From Pyronema omphalodes (taxonomy: Eukaryota; Ascomycota; Pezizomycetes; Pezizales; Pyronemataceae): 64,000 nt of DNA. A program made the position numbers and the translations under genes. Below are positions 1 to 11,644 of the stretch, piece after piece. How positions within the stretch are numbered: the first letter of the stretch is position 1; every line of letters starts with the position of its first letter. The notes below the pieces were generated by a model. It was not told the DNA's origin. It saw nothing but the letters and a program-made list of their open reading frames with translations, and ran no database searches. The stretch lies in assembly GCA_024516155.1 (NCBI GenBank), contig JAJJXM010000010.1, positions 558,001 through 622,000 on the forward strand, written 5' to 3'.

Positions 1-2153
1 TCGGAGTGTTTGTGGGTACTGTACAGTCGTTATTGTGTACCGAGATGGTTTTGGGAGGTTATTCGTCGGAGTAGTTGTAGGTACCGAGATATTCTTTAGG
101 AGGTAACCTGTATGTATTCTCGGGCGTAATGTATGTATGTACGAGTGACCAGTTAGATTAGAATTATAGCCGTGTCGCTCTCTTCTTTTTTCTGGAGATT
201 TGATGCAATGCAGCTTGCTCGTTGAGGAATACGTTCTGGTGATGGGAGATGCAGCTGGCTGTCTGGCTGGCTGGCAGCTTGATCGTTGGGGCACGTTGGG
301 CTCGATGGAATCTTGGGATCTAAGCTTTAGGGAGGAAGCCATGGAGCAAAGCAAGTTGTAGCTTGCTCGCTCGTGCTCTGTGGCGTCTGTCTGTCTGCCT
401 GTCTGCTACTCTAATAACTAACTGGCCTCGTTCTCGTGCATTCCGTGCATTTAACTTTAGAAAAGCCACTGGAACTGAATAAAATAACGAAAATATGGCG
501 GCCATGCAACGAAGAAACCACACCATAGCGCCTGTCACCTTGCACCTACGGTCGGGTCAAACCAAAGGTCAAACCAACGTCAGACAGACAGTCAGACAGC
601 AATCATTTACAAGATCCGAATATGAAGGCCTGTCGTGCTGTCATCCTGTTGTCCTGTCATCCTATTGTGCACAGATCCCATAAAGTAAAGTAAAGCAAAG
701 CAAAGCGAAACTCCAATCCCTTACATAGATAGCATCAATATAACGACACTCTATGACAAACATTCGCAAGGGCAGGGCAAGGCATGGCAGGGCAAGGCAT
801 GGCAGGGGAAGACAGGGCAAGTATATAAGCAGGGTGAACTTTGAAGTAAACATTTCATCAATTCCATACAAACCGATGTTATGATATGTACCATGTACCC
901 TAAATCCTCCAAGACACCCAAAGCTTTACCGAACTTTTAACGAGGCTTGGTTGGAAGCATCACCTTTTCGCCTTTTTCGCCAGCAGCTTAGCGATGCATG
1001 CATGCATGCTAGCACCAACTCCCAAGCAAAATATATATCAAGCCTTTAAACCAAGCCGTACATATGTAGCTTCAAAGTGCTCGTCATCATACACAAAGCT
1101 TGCTGTACATATGCTATGCTGTGCAGGTTGGCTGCTGTATACTATACTATCTGCTGCAGAAATTCGCGTCGGCAAAAAAAAAGCTATCGGTAAAGGTATG
1201 TATGCCCCTCCACCTCCACCTCCCCAGTCCTCCGAGTCTACTGAAGCCACTTAATTGCCCATGGGGAGAGGCTGCGCTCGAACCCCCTCCCCCTGGCTGG
1301 AACCGTTGGAACTTGGAAGACTGGAACCTTGGCAAGACTGGAAGACTAGAAGACCCACCATAGAAGAAAGGAACTTCTGCTAGTGCGTGCACCTACCATC
1401 CATATGTAGCACCATCTGTATCGCTAGGGTTAACATACCTTCTTGTTGAATACATACATACAGATTTGAAGATCCCATCTCACCGACTTTTCTTTTTCTG
1501 AAGATAAAATAAATAAGATACACCAACCGTGTTTATTGCAATATGGTGGAAGTAAGTCATCGTTGGATATAGATATAGATATGTAACTTAGGTACTCGTA
1601 AATCGTAAATTGCATCTCGGAGATATCTATCTGTGTCTATCTGTATGTACTGTATCTACAAATCGCATTATGTATGTACATATGTATGCGTACATACCCT
1701 TCATACACCCCTCGCATACACACCCTGCGTACCAGCGTGCATCGTGCATCATATCGTGCATCATATGGTGCATCATATCATGCACAGCCCTTAATATTGC
1801 AAGCGATGCGGGCTATGCGGGCTATGCACTGAAGAGGCACTGAAGAGCCACCAAGAAGCACCGAAGAAGCACCGAAGAAGCACCAGGGGATACCGAGGGG
1901 GATACCAAGGGGGGGTACCATGCAGTCTCTACATAACTACTGTACATAGAACCACTGTAGAACCACTGTAGAACCACTGTAGAAGCATTTTAATTTTCCA
2001 GAACCCGCGCCGCTAACCAACTAATCAAAATTACTGTCGTGCAGCACGGCCACCAGTTTAAAGATGTTGAAGCGGGCTTCAGGAGTACCTAAACAACGTG
2101 TTCTGCTATGTAGCAGAGGAAAGGGAGATCTTGGTACTGTAGTGTAGCCTGCG

Positions 2154-2226
2154 GTTTTGCTTTTGTAGCTTTTGTAGCTTTTGTAGCTTTTGTAGCTTTT
2201 GTAGCTTTTGTAGCTTTTGTAGCTTT
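2154..2226. repeat. 9-bp tandem repeat (TTTTGTAGC)n
   Basis: About seven to eight near-perfect head-to-tail copies of TTTTGTAGC are directly visible. It lies in the gene-free left spacer with no coding potential. Confidence 0.9.
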
Positions 2227-2442
2227 AGACACCTTAGACACCTTGGACATAGCCACAGTGATTAAATACAGTACATAGAGATACGGCTATAACTATGGTA
2301 TTCATACAGCATGCATAACTTTAACCGTGGCTAGTCATAACTATAACTATAGCTAGAAACTATCGCCATAGCTAGAAACTATAGCTAGAAACCATAACCA
2401 TAGCTTAGTCAAAACCACAGACACAGCATAGCCACAGCCATA

Positions 2443-2519
2443 ACCACCACCACCACCACCACCACCACCACCACCACCACCACCACCACCACCACCACCA
2501 CCACCACCACCACCACCAC
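2443..2519. repeat. Trinucleotide microsatellite (ACC)n
   Basis: About 25 perfect ACC/CCA units. On the opposite strand this would read as polyglycine, but no gene surrounds it, so I treat it as a microsatellite. Flanking sequence is also CCA/CA rich (AACCACAAACCAC motifs), suggesting the array grew out of a longer low-complexity region. Confidence 0.95.
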
Positions 2520-3479
2520 AGACACAAACCACAACCACAAACCACAAACCACAACCACAACCATAACTCCTAAACCATAACTCCTAAACCCAAACCCAAA
2601 CCCAAAGCACCTACATATATAAAAGTTTAATACCCCGCCTCGCTATGGCACCATCACACCATCTGTATGGTATGTACATATAAACATGATTCCGGGCAGC
2701 TAAGTAGCGTAGCTGGGGTTCGGGTGTACCCGAAATTTGGTATCATGGAGTTGTGAGGGCTAGTTTTCTGAGAGTTGTGAGGGCTGGCTGTCGGAGAGTT
2801 GTGAAGGCTAGAGAGTTACCTGGGTCCTGGGCTAGGTCCTGGGTTAGTGAATTTTTCTAGAGATATGTAGAGATATGTAGAGAGTTATTGGATAATGCGA
2901 GAGAGATGGAGGATGGGGCAATATGGTACGTATAATATGCAGGGGTTGATTTTGGGTTGGTTTTGGGTTGGTTTTGGGTTGGATTTGGGTTGGGTTTGGG
3001 GTATGGTTAGGTATGAGGAGAATATGTAGAGACGGTAGAGAAGATAAAGAAGATAGAGAACTTGCGAGAACTTGCGAGAGCTTATTTTATTAAAATAGTT
3101 TAAAATAGATTTAAACAAATTTTACAATTCCTTGATAAATGAAGAGAAAGGAAAAGAAAGGAAAAGAAAAGAAAGGAAAAGGAAACAGTTATCTATTTCC
3201 ACTTCCATTTCCATTTCCATTTCCATTTATATTCATATTAGTATTTCTCCATGATGACTAATATATATTTGCGTACTTTTTGGACCTGGAAAGTTGCTTG
3301 TAACTTGTAACTTGTGTGTCGGTTTGTTTGGTGGCGTTTGTTTGTTTATTTGTTTATTTCCTGCCGTATCGTATGTGTATCGTCAACGGATGTTGAGCGA
3401 CTGGGGTTGGAGGTTGGGCGTCGGGCGTCGGGTCTTCGGCTTGAATATGGCATTGGTTATTGATCATTGAGTTATTGAG

Positions 3480-3694
3480 CAAACAGGGCTCCAAAATGTA
3501 ACGACGAGAATGAAAACCAGCAGAAGGAAGAGAGGTGGCAACAGGCCCAAGAAATGAAGTACGCTCTGGGGCGGATCCCAGCGAGACTCCAAGGTAACAG
3601 CTGGAGCCTCGAAATGTAAATAGACTGTAGCATACGTCATAACCTTAAGGTTGGGAACGTTCAAGAAAATCAAATCAAATCAAATCAAATCAAA
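3480..3694 (+). mobile_element. SINE-like retroposon, copy 1 (longer copy)
   Basis: A 215-bp non-coding unit ends in a short (AATCA)n tail. It is flanked by an exact 18-bp direct repeat, GATCATTGAGTTATTGAG, at 3462-3479 and 3695-3712, the expected target-site duplication. Bases 3520-3694 match 8977-9143 almost perfectly; the one internal difference seen is ATGAAG versus ATAAAG, apart from tail length. Target-site duplications of variable length, a simple-repeat 3' tail and 5' truncation of the sister copy are hallmarks of LINE-mobilised short retroposons. I could not find a convincing Pol III box A/B pair, so origin from a tRNA or 5S RNA is unproven. A LINE 3' fragment is the main alternative. 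Confidence 0.75.
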
Positions 3695-3960
3695 GATCAT
3701 TGAGTTATTGAGTTATTGAGTTATTGAGTTATTGAGTTATTGAGTTATTGAGTTATTGAGTTATTGAGTTATTGAGTTATTGAGTTATTGAGTTATTGAG
3801 TTATTGAGTTATTGAGTTATTGAGTTATTGAGTTATTGAGTTATTGAGTTATTGAGTTATTGAGTTATTGAGTTATTGAGTTATTGAGTTATTGAGTTAT
3901 TGAGTTATTGAGTTATTGAGTTATCGAGTTATCGAGTCATCGAGTCATCGAGTTATCGAA
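3695..3960. repeat. 8-bp minisatellite (TTATTGAG)n
   Basis: About 27 nearly identical TTATTGAG units run from the retroposon's 3' target duplication to about 3920. They then decay through TTATCGAG and TCATCGAG variants to about 3960. The unit also occurs in the target duplication on the left side of the retroposon, so the element sits at the edge of the array. Confidence 0.95.
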
Positions 3961-6020
3961 TTATACAAATTATCGAGTTATCGAATGATAAAAATTATCA
4001 CTTTGATATGTTTGATATATCAGTTTGATATACTTTCATATATGCATCCATTGTGAATCTCATATCAATCCAACGAAGTCCAACGAAGTCCTAGCTATTT
4101 CTAGAATATCTATAATAACCAGAACATCTATCCTAACCAGAATAATAGATAATGCAACATCATAATATCGTAATATCGTAACATTGCAAAGTTTAAACTC
4201 AAATTCAAATACGAACACGAACATGCAATCAAGTATTCCATTTCTTGAAGACAATAAATAAAAATTTGAATGTGAATGTGGATATATGAAATGATGTTGT
4301 TACATAGTGTGTAGGCTTGATTTTAGGGTTGAATGAGATGAGATAAGATAAGATGGGGTGAAATGAGATGGGGGGATTTTTGGCGGTGTTGACTTTGTTC
4401 CGGTGCTGTGTGAATGTGGATATAGGCGTGGATGTGTATGTATATAAACTAACAGATATATTCTCAACACTCCATAACCATCAGTCCATCTAATCAAATC
4501 AAAAAAGGCTCCCAAGTCCCTGAATCTTAAGCTAGGGTTGATACATATAATTGAGCAACTAGCTTTTCCCAGGTATGTACTCATTACAGTAAATGCAAGT
4601 TACTTGGATTTTAATTTCCTTTTCTTTTTTTCTTTTGAAGATACAAATAATGGGTTAGATAACATGGTAGAATGATGGAATCAGGCCTGCTTTAAGAAAT
4701 GTTTTGAGGGTTTGAAATTTTGAAATATGGAGGATAGGAAATTTATGTGACGTGCATTTGGCTTTGTGGAGTATGTAAACTTAACTTGTTTGATCATAAC
4801 TCATGAGAGGTGTTTAATGCTGAATGCTGAATGACTCGGAATGCGTGAGAATGTGTGATGAGAAGAAAATGGTAACGGTGGCTGTACGGAATATTTCTTG
4901 GCTTCGATCAGTTCAGTTCATGGGATTATTCTTGCGAGTTTTGTTGAAGTTTATACGATAACAACACTTGTTCCTTGGACTTTTGTAACGTCGGGGATGT
5001 CTTATGGAGTTGCCTCGGGTTGATGGATATTTGCATCACCCTGTGACTGTACTCGCGCACGAGTAAAGCACTGCAATCCGTATACTCTACTTGACTTCGT
5101 CTTACATAGCCTTACATAGCTTTACATAGTCTTACAAAGTCTTACTTCAGCTGCTATTGACAACTTGGGATAATATCTACGGTATGGTGATCACCTGTGA
5201 CTCCCCAGTATCGCACGCAATTACCTCAAGTCAAGGATCTAGCTGCACGTGGTGGGAACATCCTACGAGAGTCTGCCACAAGGACAAATACCCCGCGTGG
5301 GATTCATTTACCTACATTTAAAAAATGACGGGGGCCATACATACCGGATTATGACTGTCATAACTTAACGGTTGCGTACAGAATGAAGAATTATGATTAT
5401 CATCATTTTGTGGAGACAAAATTGTTTCTAGCCACCCAGTCGCGCTATGGATCTAGGTTCCGGCTCCGCGGCCCCAGAAGTATGGCCATGTCGGCTCTCT
5501 TTGGTTTCCTTTGGCTCCTTTTGGTTCCCTTTTGGCGGCTGCTCCGGAATTCAGCCAGACATTTTTAGCACCGCGTGTAATTTGGTGCTCCGTTTTGTAG
5601 ATTCTCATCGATCACGAGATGATGTTTACCGCTTTCCCGCTTTGCGTCCTCGCCTGCTACGTCCGACAGACAACACATTTATCGTGGGTCCTGCAGAGCT
5701 GTCCTCCATCCAAGTTCCACCGTGCACTACGCATGAAATCTCCGCCCAGCATGCACGACATCAAACCCCCACATTCCCCAACACCGACAATACCCCTCTG
5801 TTTCGTTCTTTCCCATACATTGCCTTCGTTCTTCCTCTACAACTCCACAAACTCCCGTCTTTACCACTTCTTACTTCATTTTTACGCCTCTACAAGCTTA
5901 ACAACTAACGTCTCGAATCTTTTGTACGCTTTGCAACGCTCTGCAATCCACTTTGAGCGTCACCCCACCCTCTCGCGGCTTTCGCTTCGTTACCTTACTC
6001 GACTCTTACATTGCGCTCGC
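3961..6020. other. Gene-free spacer upstream of PHO85
   Basis: AT-rich low-complexity sequence to about 5300, then a pyrimidine-rich stretch (about 5450-6000) leading into the PHO85 promoter. Overlapping open frames at 5447-5908 and 5619-6029 are in two different frames over the same CT-rich DNA and resemble nothing known, so I do not call them genes. Confidence 0.5.
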
Positions 6021-6028
6021 TATAAATA
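6021..6028 (+). promoter_or_regulatory. Putative TATA box of PHO85
   Basis: TATAAATA lies 403 bp upstream of the PHO85 ATG, after a long CT-rich stretch. It is followed by CCAATTAACC at about 6049. A TATA box this far from the ATG implies a long 5' leader, which fits the purine-rich leader described separately. Confidence 0.45.
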
Positions 6029-6057
6029 GCACGTCTCATCAGCCGCCAACCAATTAA

Positions 6058-7449
<1,392 letters not shown>

Positions 7450-8963
7450 TATTAACCAGCGAATGAATGTTGCGGGATGGAGCGGAGTAAGGTTTGGTGC
7501 ATATTGAATGGAGTTGGAGTGGAACTGAAGTTGAGAAATACCCGTTGAATGAAGATTAAGCGTAGTAAACGATGGTGGATATCAATATCTTTGATTTTTT
7601 GTTGGTTTTTTTTATAACTTTTTTTTGTTCGTTATGATGGGAATGAAAAAAGATGATGTGTTATGATTATGTTTTTCCTAAGGAATGAGTAGTTGTTGTA
7701 GTAGATGATTATTGTTTTGCGGAGTTTTTCTTTTTTTTTTCTGTTTTTTTTACTGTAGTTTTTCTTTTTCTTTTTTTTTGCTTTTGTTACCCCTTTGTTC
7801 ATTACCTTTGTAGGAATGAATGAATGAATGAAGGATAACAAAAAATAACTGAAGAATCTTGGCGCACTGTGCTCTAATCTTGGTATTAGCTGGAAATTTT
7901 ACGGGAATTATAACTATTGATATGGAAACTGAGAAACTGAAAATGAGAACGAGAATGAGAATGAGAATGAGAATGAGGAGTGTAGAGTGTAGAGTGTAGA
8001 AATTAGAAAGAAGATATTAGAAATTCGTGAATAAACTCGTGAACAAACTCGTGAATAAACTACCTAATCTATATATCTATCGCCTTGAAGGAAGATCAAA
8101 ACATTTGCAACGGTTAATGGTTTCCTTTTGTAGCAAGACAGTGTACGAAGAGTGGGTAAATACATCGATGGATATCCTATTCTGCGGACCATGGATGGAA
8201 CTATAGACTTGTGATATAGGACTTGGGAAGTAATTATGGCTTCTGTAAACCCCGGTGTATCACTTCACATGATACATCATATCATGTCACTCCATATCAC
8301 TCCATATCACATCACTCCATATCACATCATACTACATCATACCATATCACTGTGACTGGGGATATAGCTGGAGATGTTATGTTAATCATACTTTATTGAA
8401 ACTAATGAAACTAATGAAAATAACGGAATTCAGAACTAATAAAAATAATAGAAATAACTTAACTATCATACCTTTACCTTTACCTTTACCTTTACCTTTA
8501 CCTTGGTCCTTGGTCCTTTACCTTGGTCCTTGGTCCTTGGTCATCTATCTTTACCTTTATCTTGGTCATCTACCTTTATCTTTATCTTTATATTAGGTGC
8601 CTATATATCACTACAGTATTTCAAACTAAAAATATCATATTTACCTCATCCCCAAAATTCACAGGAAATGGGGTATAATAAAGAGAGATCAAATGGTACG
8701 GGTGGAACAGGTGGAACAGGTGGAACAGGTGGAACAGATGGCAAGGAAGTGGAAAGGAAACGGCAAGGCTGGAAAGATTGGAAAGATAATAGCCAGTTTG
8801 GAATATGATACTATGTATTGGGAGAGAGAAATAAGATTAAGGGCAGGGAAAGTAACAGATAAAGGGCAGAGAAAAAGGGAAAAGGGGAAAAGAAACAATA
8901 ATAATTGCTTATATATCCATATATACACGGCGTTGCAATCTTTTCCTTTTCCTTTCCCATTCC
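7450..8963. other. Spacer with AT-rich and simple repeats
   Basis: T-rich runs around 7590-7800 follow the PHO85 stop and may include its 3' UTR. After that come GAGAAT repeats (about 7940-7980), TCACTCCATA repeats (about 8270-8350), TTTACC/TTGGTC runs (8465-8590) and a (GGTGGAACA)n stretch (8699-8740). Open frames here are repeat translations. Confidence 0.6.
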
Positions 8964-8976
8964 AAAGCACCACAGT

Positions 8977-9143
8977 GCAGAAGGAAGAGAGGTGGCAACA
9001 GGCCCAAGAAATAAAGTACGCTCTGGGGCGGATCCCAGCGAGACTCCAAGGTAACAGCTGGAGCCTCGAAATGTAAATAGACTGTAGCATACGTCATAAC
9101 CTTAAGGTTGGGAACGTTCAAGAAAATCAAATCAAATCAAATC
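8977..9143 (+). mobile_element. SINE-like retroposon, copy 2 (5'-truncated)
   Basis: This copy equals 3520-3694 of copy 1 with a shorter (AATCA)n tail and lacks the first 40 bp. It is bounded by an exact 13-bp direct repeat, AAAGCACCACAGT, at 8964-8976 and 9144-9156. The target sequence is unrelated to that of copy 1, showing an independent insertion. Near identity of the two copies suggests recent mobility. A minus-strand open frame runs through both copies, but it starts outside the conserved part and looks non-coding. Confidence 0.8.
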
Positions 9144-9346
9144 AAAGCACCACAGTCTACATTCTACAGTCTACAGCCAACCATGAATCCCACCACCCTA
9201 GTAAACTCAACCCCCTCCCCTCCCCATCCCATCCTCCCATCCTCCTCCCCCCGAGTACCCACACCAAGCAATCAACATCAGCATCGAGCAGGCATCAAAT
9301 CCCACCACACCACCAAAAAGCCGCAAAAAAGAACCAACCCCAAAAA

Positions 9347-9427
9347 TGATTCAGCCGGGATTCGAACCCGGGTCGAGCGCAGAATGCAAAGTGGCAAGCG
9401 CTCATGATACCCCTACACTACTGAATC
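9347..9427 (-). tRNA. tRNA-Gly (GCC) with a 10-nt intron
   Basis: Read on the minus strand, the 7-bp acceptor stem GATTCAG pairs with CTGAATC. The T arm is CCGGG-TTCGAAT-CCCGG, and the anticodon stem AGCGC/GCGCT encloses TTGCCA plus extra bases. Folding gives anticodon GCC (Gly), with about 10 nt inserted one base 3' of the anticodon, the canonical position of eukaryotic tRNA introns. The discriminator base is A. A T5 run follows immediately (plus-strand AAAAA at 9342-9346), fitting Pol III termination. The D stem has one G-U pair and one mismatch. Confidence 0.85.
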
Positions 9428-9922
9428 TATGATAATTTAGCCAATATCTACATTATCAAGCTACACGTTATGCATATACATAAATGGGGATAATAAAATC
9501 ATTGTACATAGTAGTATATTAAAAATCTAGGATACTGTGGTTGGTGAATTTATCTCTCAAAAATGAGAGGTTGGTAGTGGTTATATATGTGGATGGTTTA
9601 GTTTGTCTCTGCGGTTGCAAATTGCATGGTTCCAAAGCTTCTATTCGGGTGTCTATTTTTTTCACAGGTTCTCACTTATCATCACCGGCTTCAGTATTCA
9701 CGGATGCTTTTTGTGCTTTGAAAGTCTTCGCTTGGAAGTCTTAATATTAAGTTACACTCCAACACGTCCGTCCTTTGATATCCCGTTATTACAGTACCGC
9801 ATAAAATCATACAGAATCCTTCATAAACCAATTCCATCGTGTCCATCCCCTCTTCGTCTTTCCCCTCACCTCGCCTTCCTCCTCCTTACCCACTCATCCA
9901 CCCACCTCCACTTGTCCATCCT
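9428..9922. other. Spacer between tRNA-Gly and the GH47 gene
   Basis: About 500 bp, AT-rich on the left and CT-rich near 9840-9910. It includes the 5' flank of the minus-strand tRNA gene and the 3' flank of the minus-strand mannosidase. No supported gene. Confidence 0.5.
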
Positions 9923-11644
9923 CTACACTAACTTAACTCTAATCGGATGAGCTTCCGTATTAAAAACCCACTGATTCCTACCCCCTCTAACACCAACCGC
10001 GGATTCTCCCTCAAAAATCATATAAAGATACTTCAACACCTCCGCGAACCAAAAACTTTCCTGGAAATCATCCTGACCTCCACCATTCGCCTGCATAACA
10101 TCATTAATACTCGAGTAACCCGAGGGAGTTCTCGCAGTTCTATTAATTGCCAAAAACGCATCCCAAGCCCATTGTTGGTATTTAGGGTCCCCGGTTAATG
10201 CATATCCGTGATAATAAGACTCTATTACTTCGGGTCGAAGATAATATCCATTGGTTGTTGCATAGAACCCATTCTCGGTGAAGAAGAGAACTTGGTCGGC
10301 AGGAACTCCGGAAAGCTCCCAGGACCAGCGTTCGGGTGCTAGTCCGGATGGTGTGCTTTTATACGCATGGCGACATCCATCTGTTAAATCCATTCCGGCC
10401 TGTTTGATATCCTTTCTTCCTATCAAAGTTCCTCCTAGCATCAAATTACCCCCGATAAAACAAGTCAAATGACCCTCTGTTTTCCTTATTCTATCCGCAC
10501 TGGAATATTCTGCCACCCAAGTCACCCCTTTCTCTGGGGTTTGAAGAAGATACTTCATAGTGCTTTCCACGGCCAACACCCATCGGTCAAGGTAGTTTTT
10601 ATACCGGGATTGGTCATAGATCCACATCTTCAATAGGTATTCGTAGAAGGAGTCCGTACCTCCACTCCATCCACCTGAAGAATCTCTGAATTGACCTGTT
10701 TTGATATCGACATTGGTTCCGAGCATACCGAGGAATGGCTCTCCTAATGAGGGATGGGGATCAAGGAGGTAACCTTCGGCTTTTTGCGCTAGACGGGCGT
10801 ATTTGGAGTCGCCCGTTAGGTCGGAGAGTCGGGTCCATTCTAGGACCAGAGTTCCGATGGTGGCTACTCCATTGGTAGTGTCTCCCGAGGAGTTGCTGGC
10901 GAAGTTGAGGTTGTTGTATGGGATGCCGGTGGGGGTGTCGAATGCAAAGGAAAGGCGGTCGGCGAGGACTACGGCTTGCTGGAGGAGGTCTTTGACAAGG
11001 CGTTTATCTCTCTATGAACAGTTAGATGGGGATCTTGGATTTAGGATATAAAGACATACCGAGGAAGCGAGATCGGCATAGGGACCGGTTAGGAGGTCGT
11101 AAGCGGAGATCAATCCACCGAGGTAACGGATCTACACAGGAGAGTTAGAATGCGGGGTTCGCTTAGAATTTGTAGATCCCGGTGAGGAGGTAAGGAAACA
11201 TACCGTAGTTTCAAACAAGCTGACTTCGGTTGAAGTCTTGGTGAAATCCACAGAGGAAAGATGTTGTAAACAATCATGAACCACATCTCTTTGTCGCATC
11301 AAGATAGCGGTACTAAGCGCATCTGCAATTGAAGCTCCCCAACCATTTCTACCATAGAGTTAGCCATCCATCTAAGATCCCTCAAAGTACCCTTCGTCTC
11401 ATCCAATCGTTTGGTGATGGATTACTAACCTGGAATTTCCTCCCTTATTAGACACAGGCAACAACTCATCATACCCCCAAGCATAAGTCTTATATCCAGT
11501 CCAAGAATGTCTAAAAGCCTCGATAATCGCCGCAGCACGTCCATAGTTAGAGTTGACATCAGCATCCCGGGCTTTGACAGTTCCCTGGGCCGCCGGTGCA
11601 GCCACCGCCAAAGTCGCCAACGATAAAATTCCCCAGAAACGCAT
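9923..11644 (-). CDS. Secreted GH47 class I alpha-1,2-mannosidase
   Basis: Exons 11644-11430, 11348-11204, 11131-11060 and 11011-9923 give 506 aa, the usual size of secreted fungal enzymes. The family trims alpha-1,2-linked mannose from N-glycans by an inverting, Ca2+-dependent mechanism. A hydrophobic signal peptide ([20 protein letters not shown]) opens the protein. Family landmarks are FETTIRYLGG (about 117), GLAPE, a Cys pair at about 328 and 357 that should form the conserved disulfide, RPEVIES (about 403), the acidic FQESFWFAE motif and the C-terminal NTEAHP threonine loop that binds calcium. The ATG was chosen because it begins the signal peptide; the upstream frame has no ATG. Introns are 72-81 nt except the third, which is 48 nt. 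Secretion or Golgi residence is inferred; without a longer membrane anchor, secretion is likelier. Confidence 0.93.

Larger units (their letters stand above)
1..3461. other. Gene-free, simple-repeat-rich spacer (left edge)
   Basis: No reading frame here has an ATG start, plausible splice sites and family resemblance. The stretch holds CAGG/GGCA runs near 775-815, a 9-bp tandem repeat near 2155, a long CCA run near 2443, an imperfect T4G3TTGG repeat near 2941-3000 and a TTTCCA run near 3200-3235. Short open frames are translations of these repeats. I see no tRNA, rRNA or transposon protein. Confidence 0.6.

Noticed and set aside
2353..2547. Polyglycine frame on the minus strand
   Set aside because: Translation of the (ACC)n microsatellite with no gene context.
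2566..2610. CTAAACCC/AACCC-like motif resembling telomere repeats
   Set aside because: Only a few irregular units, mixed with CATAACTC, and not CCCTAA; part of the surrounding low-complexity region.
3464..3673. Minus-strand frame shared by both retroposon copies (IFLNVPNLKVMTYATV...)
   Set aside because: The frame is shared because the copies are nearly identical and young; its two ends differ and it begins at the tail, so a coding role is not supported.
5447..5908. ATG-started 153-codon frame upstream of PHO85
   Set aside because: CT-rich promoter-type DNA; another frame over the same bases is equally open and neither resembles a protein family.
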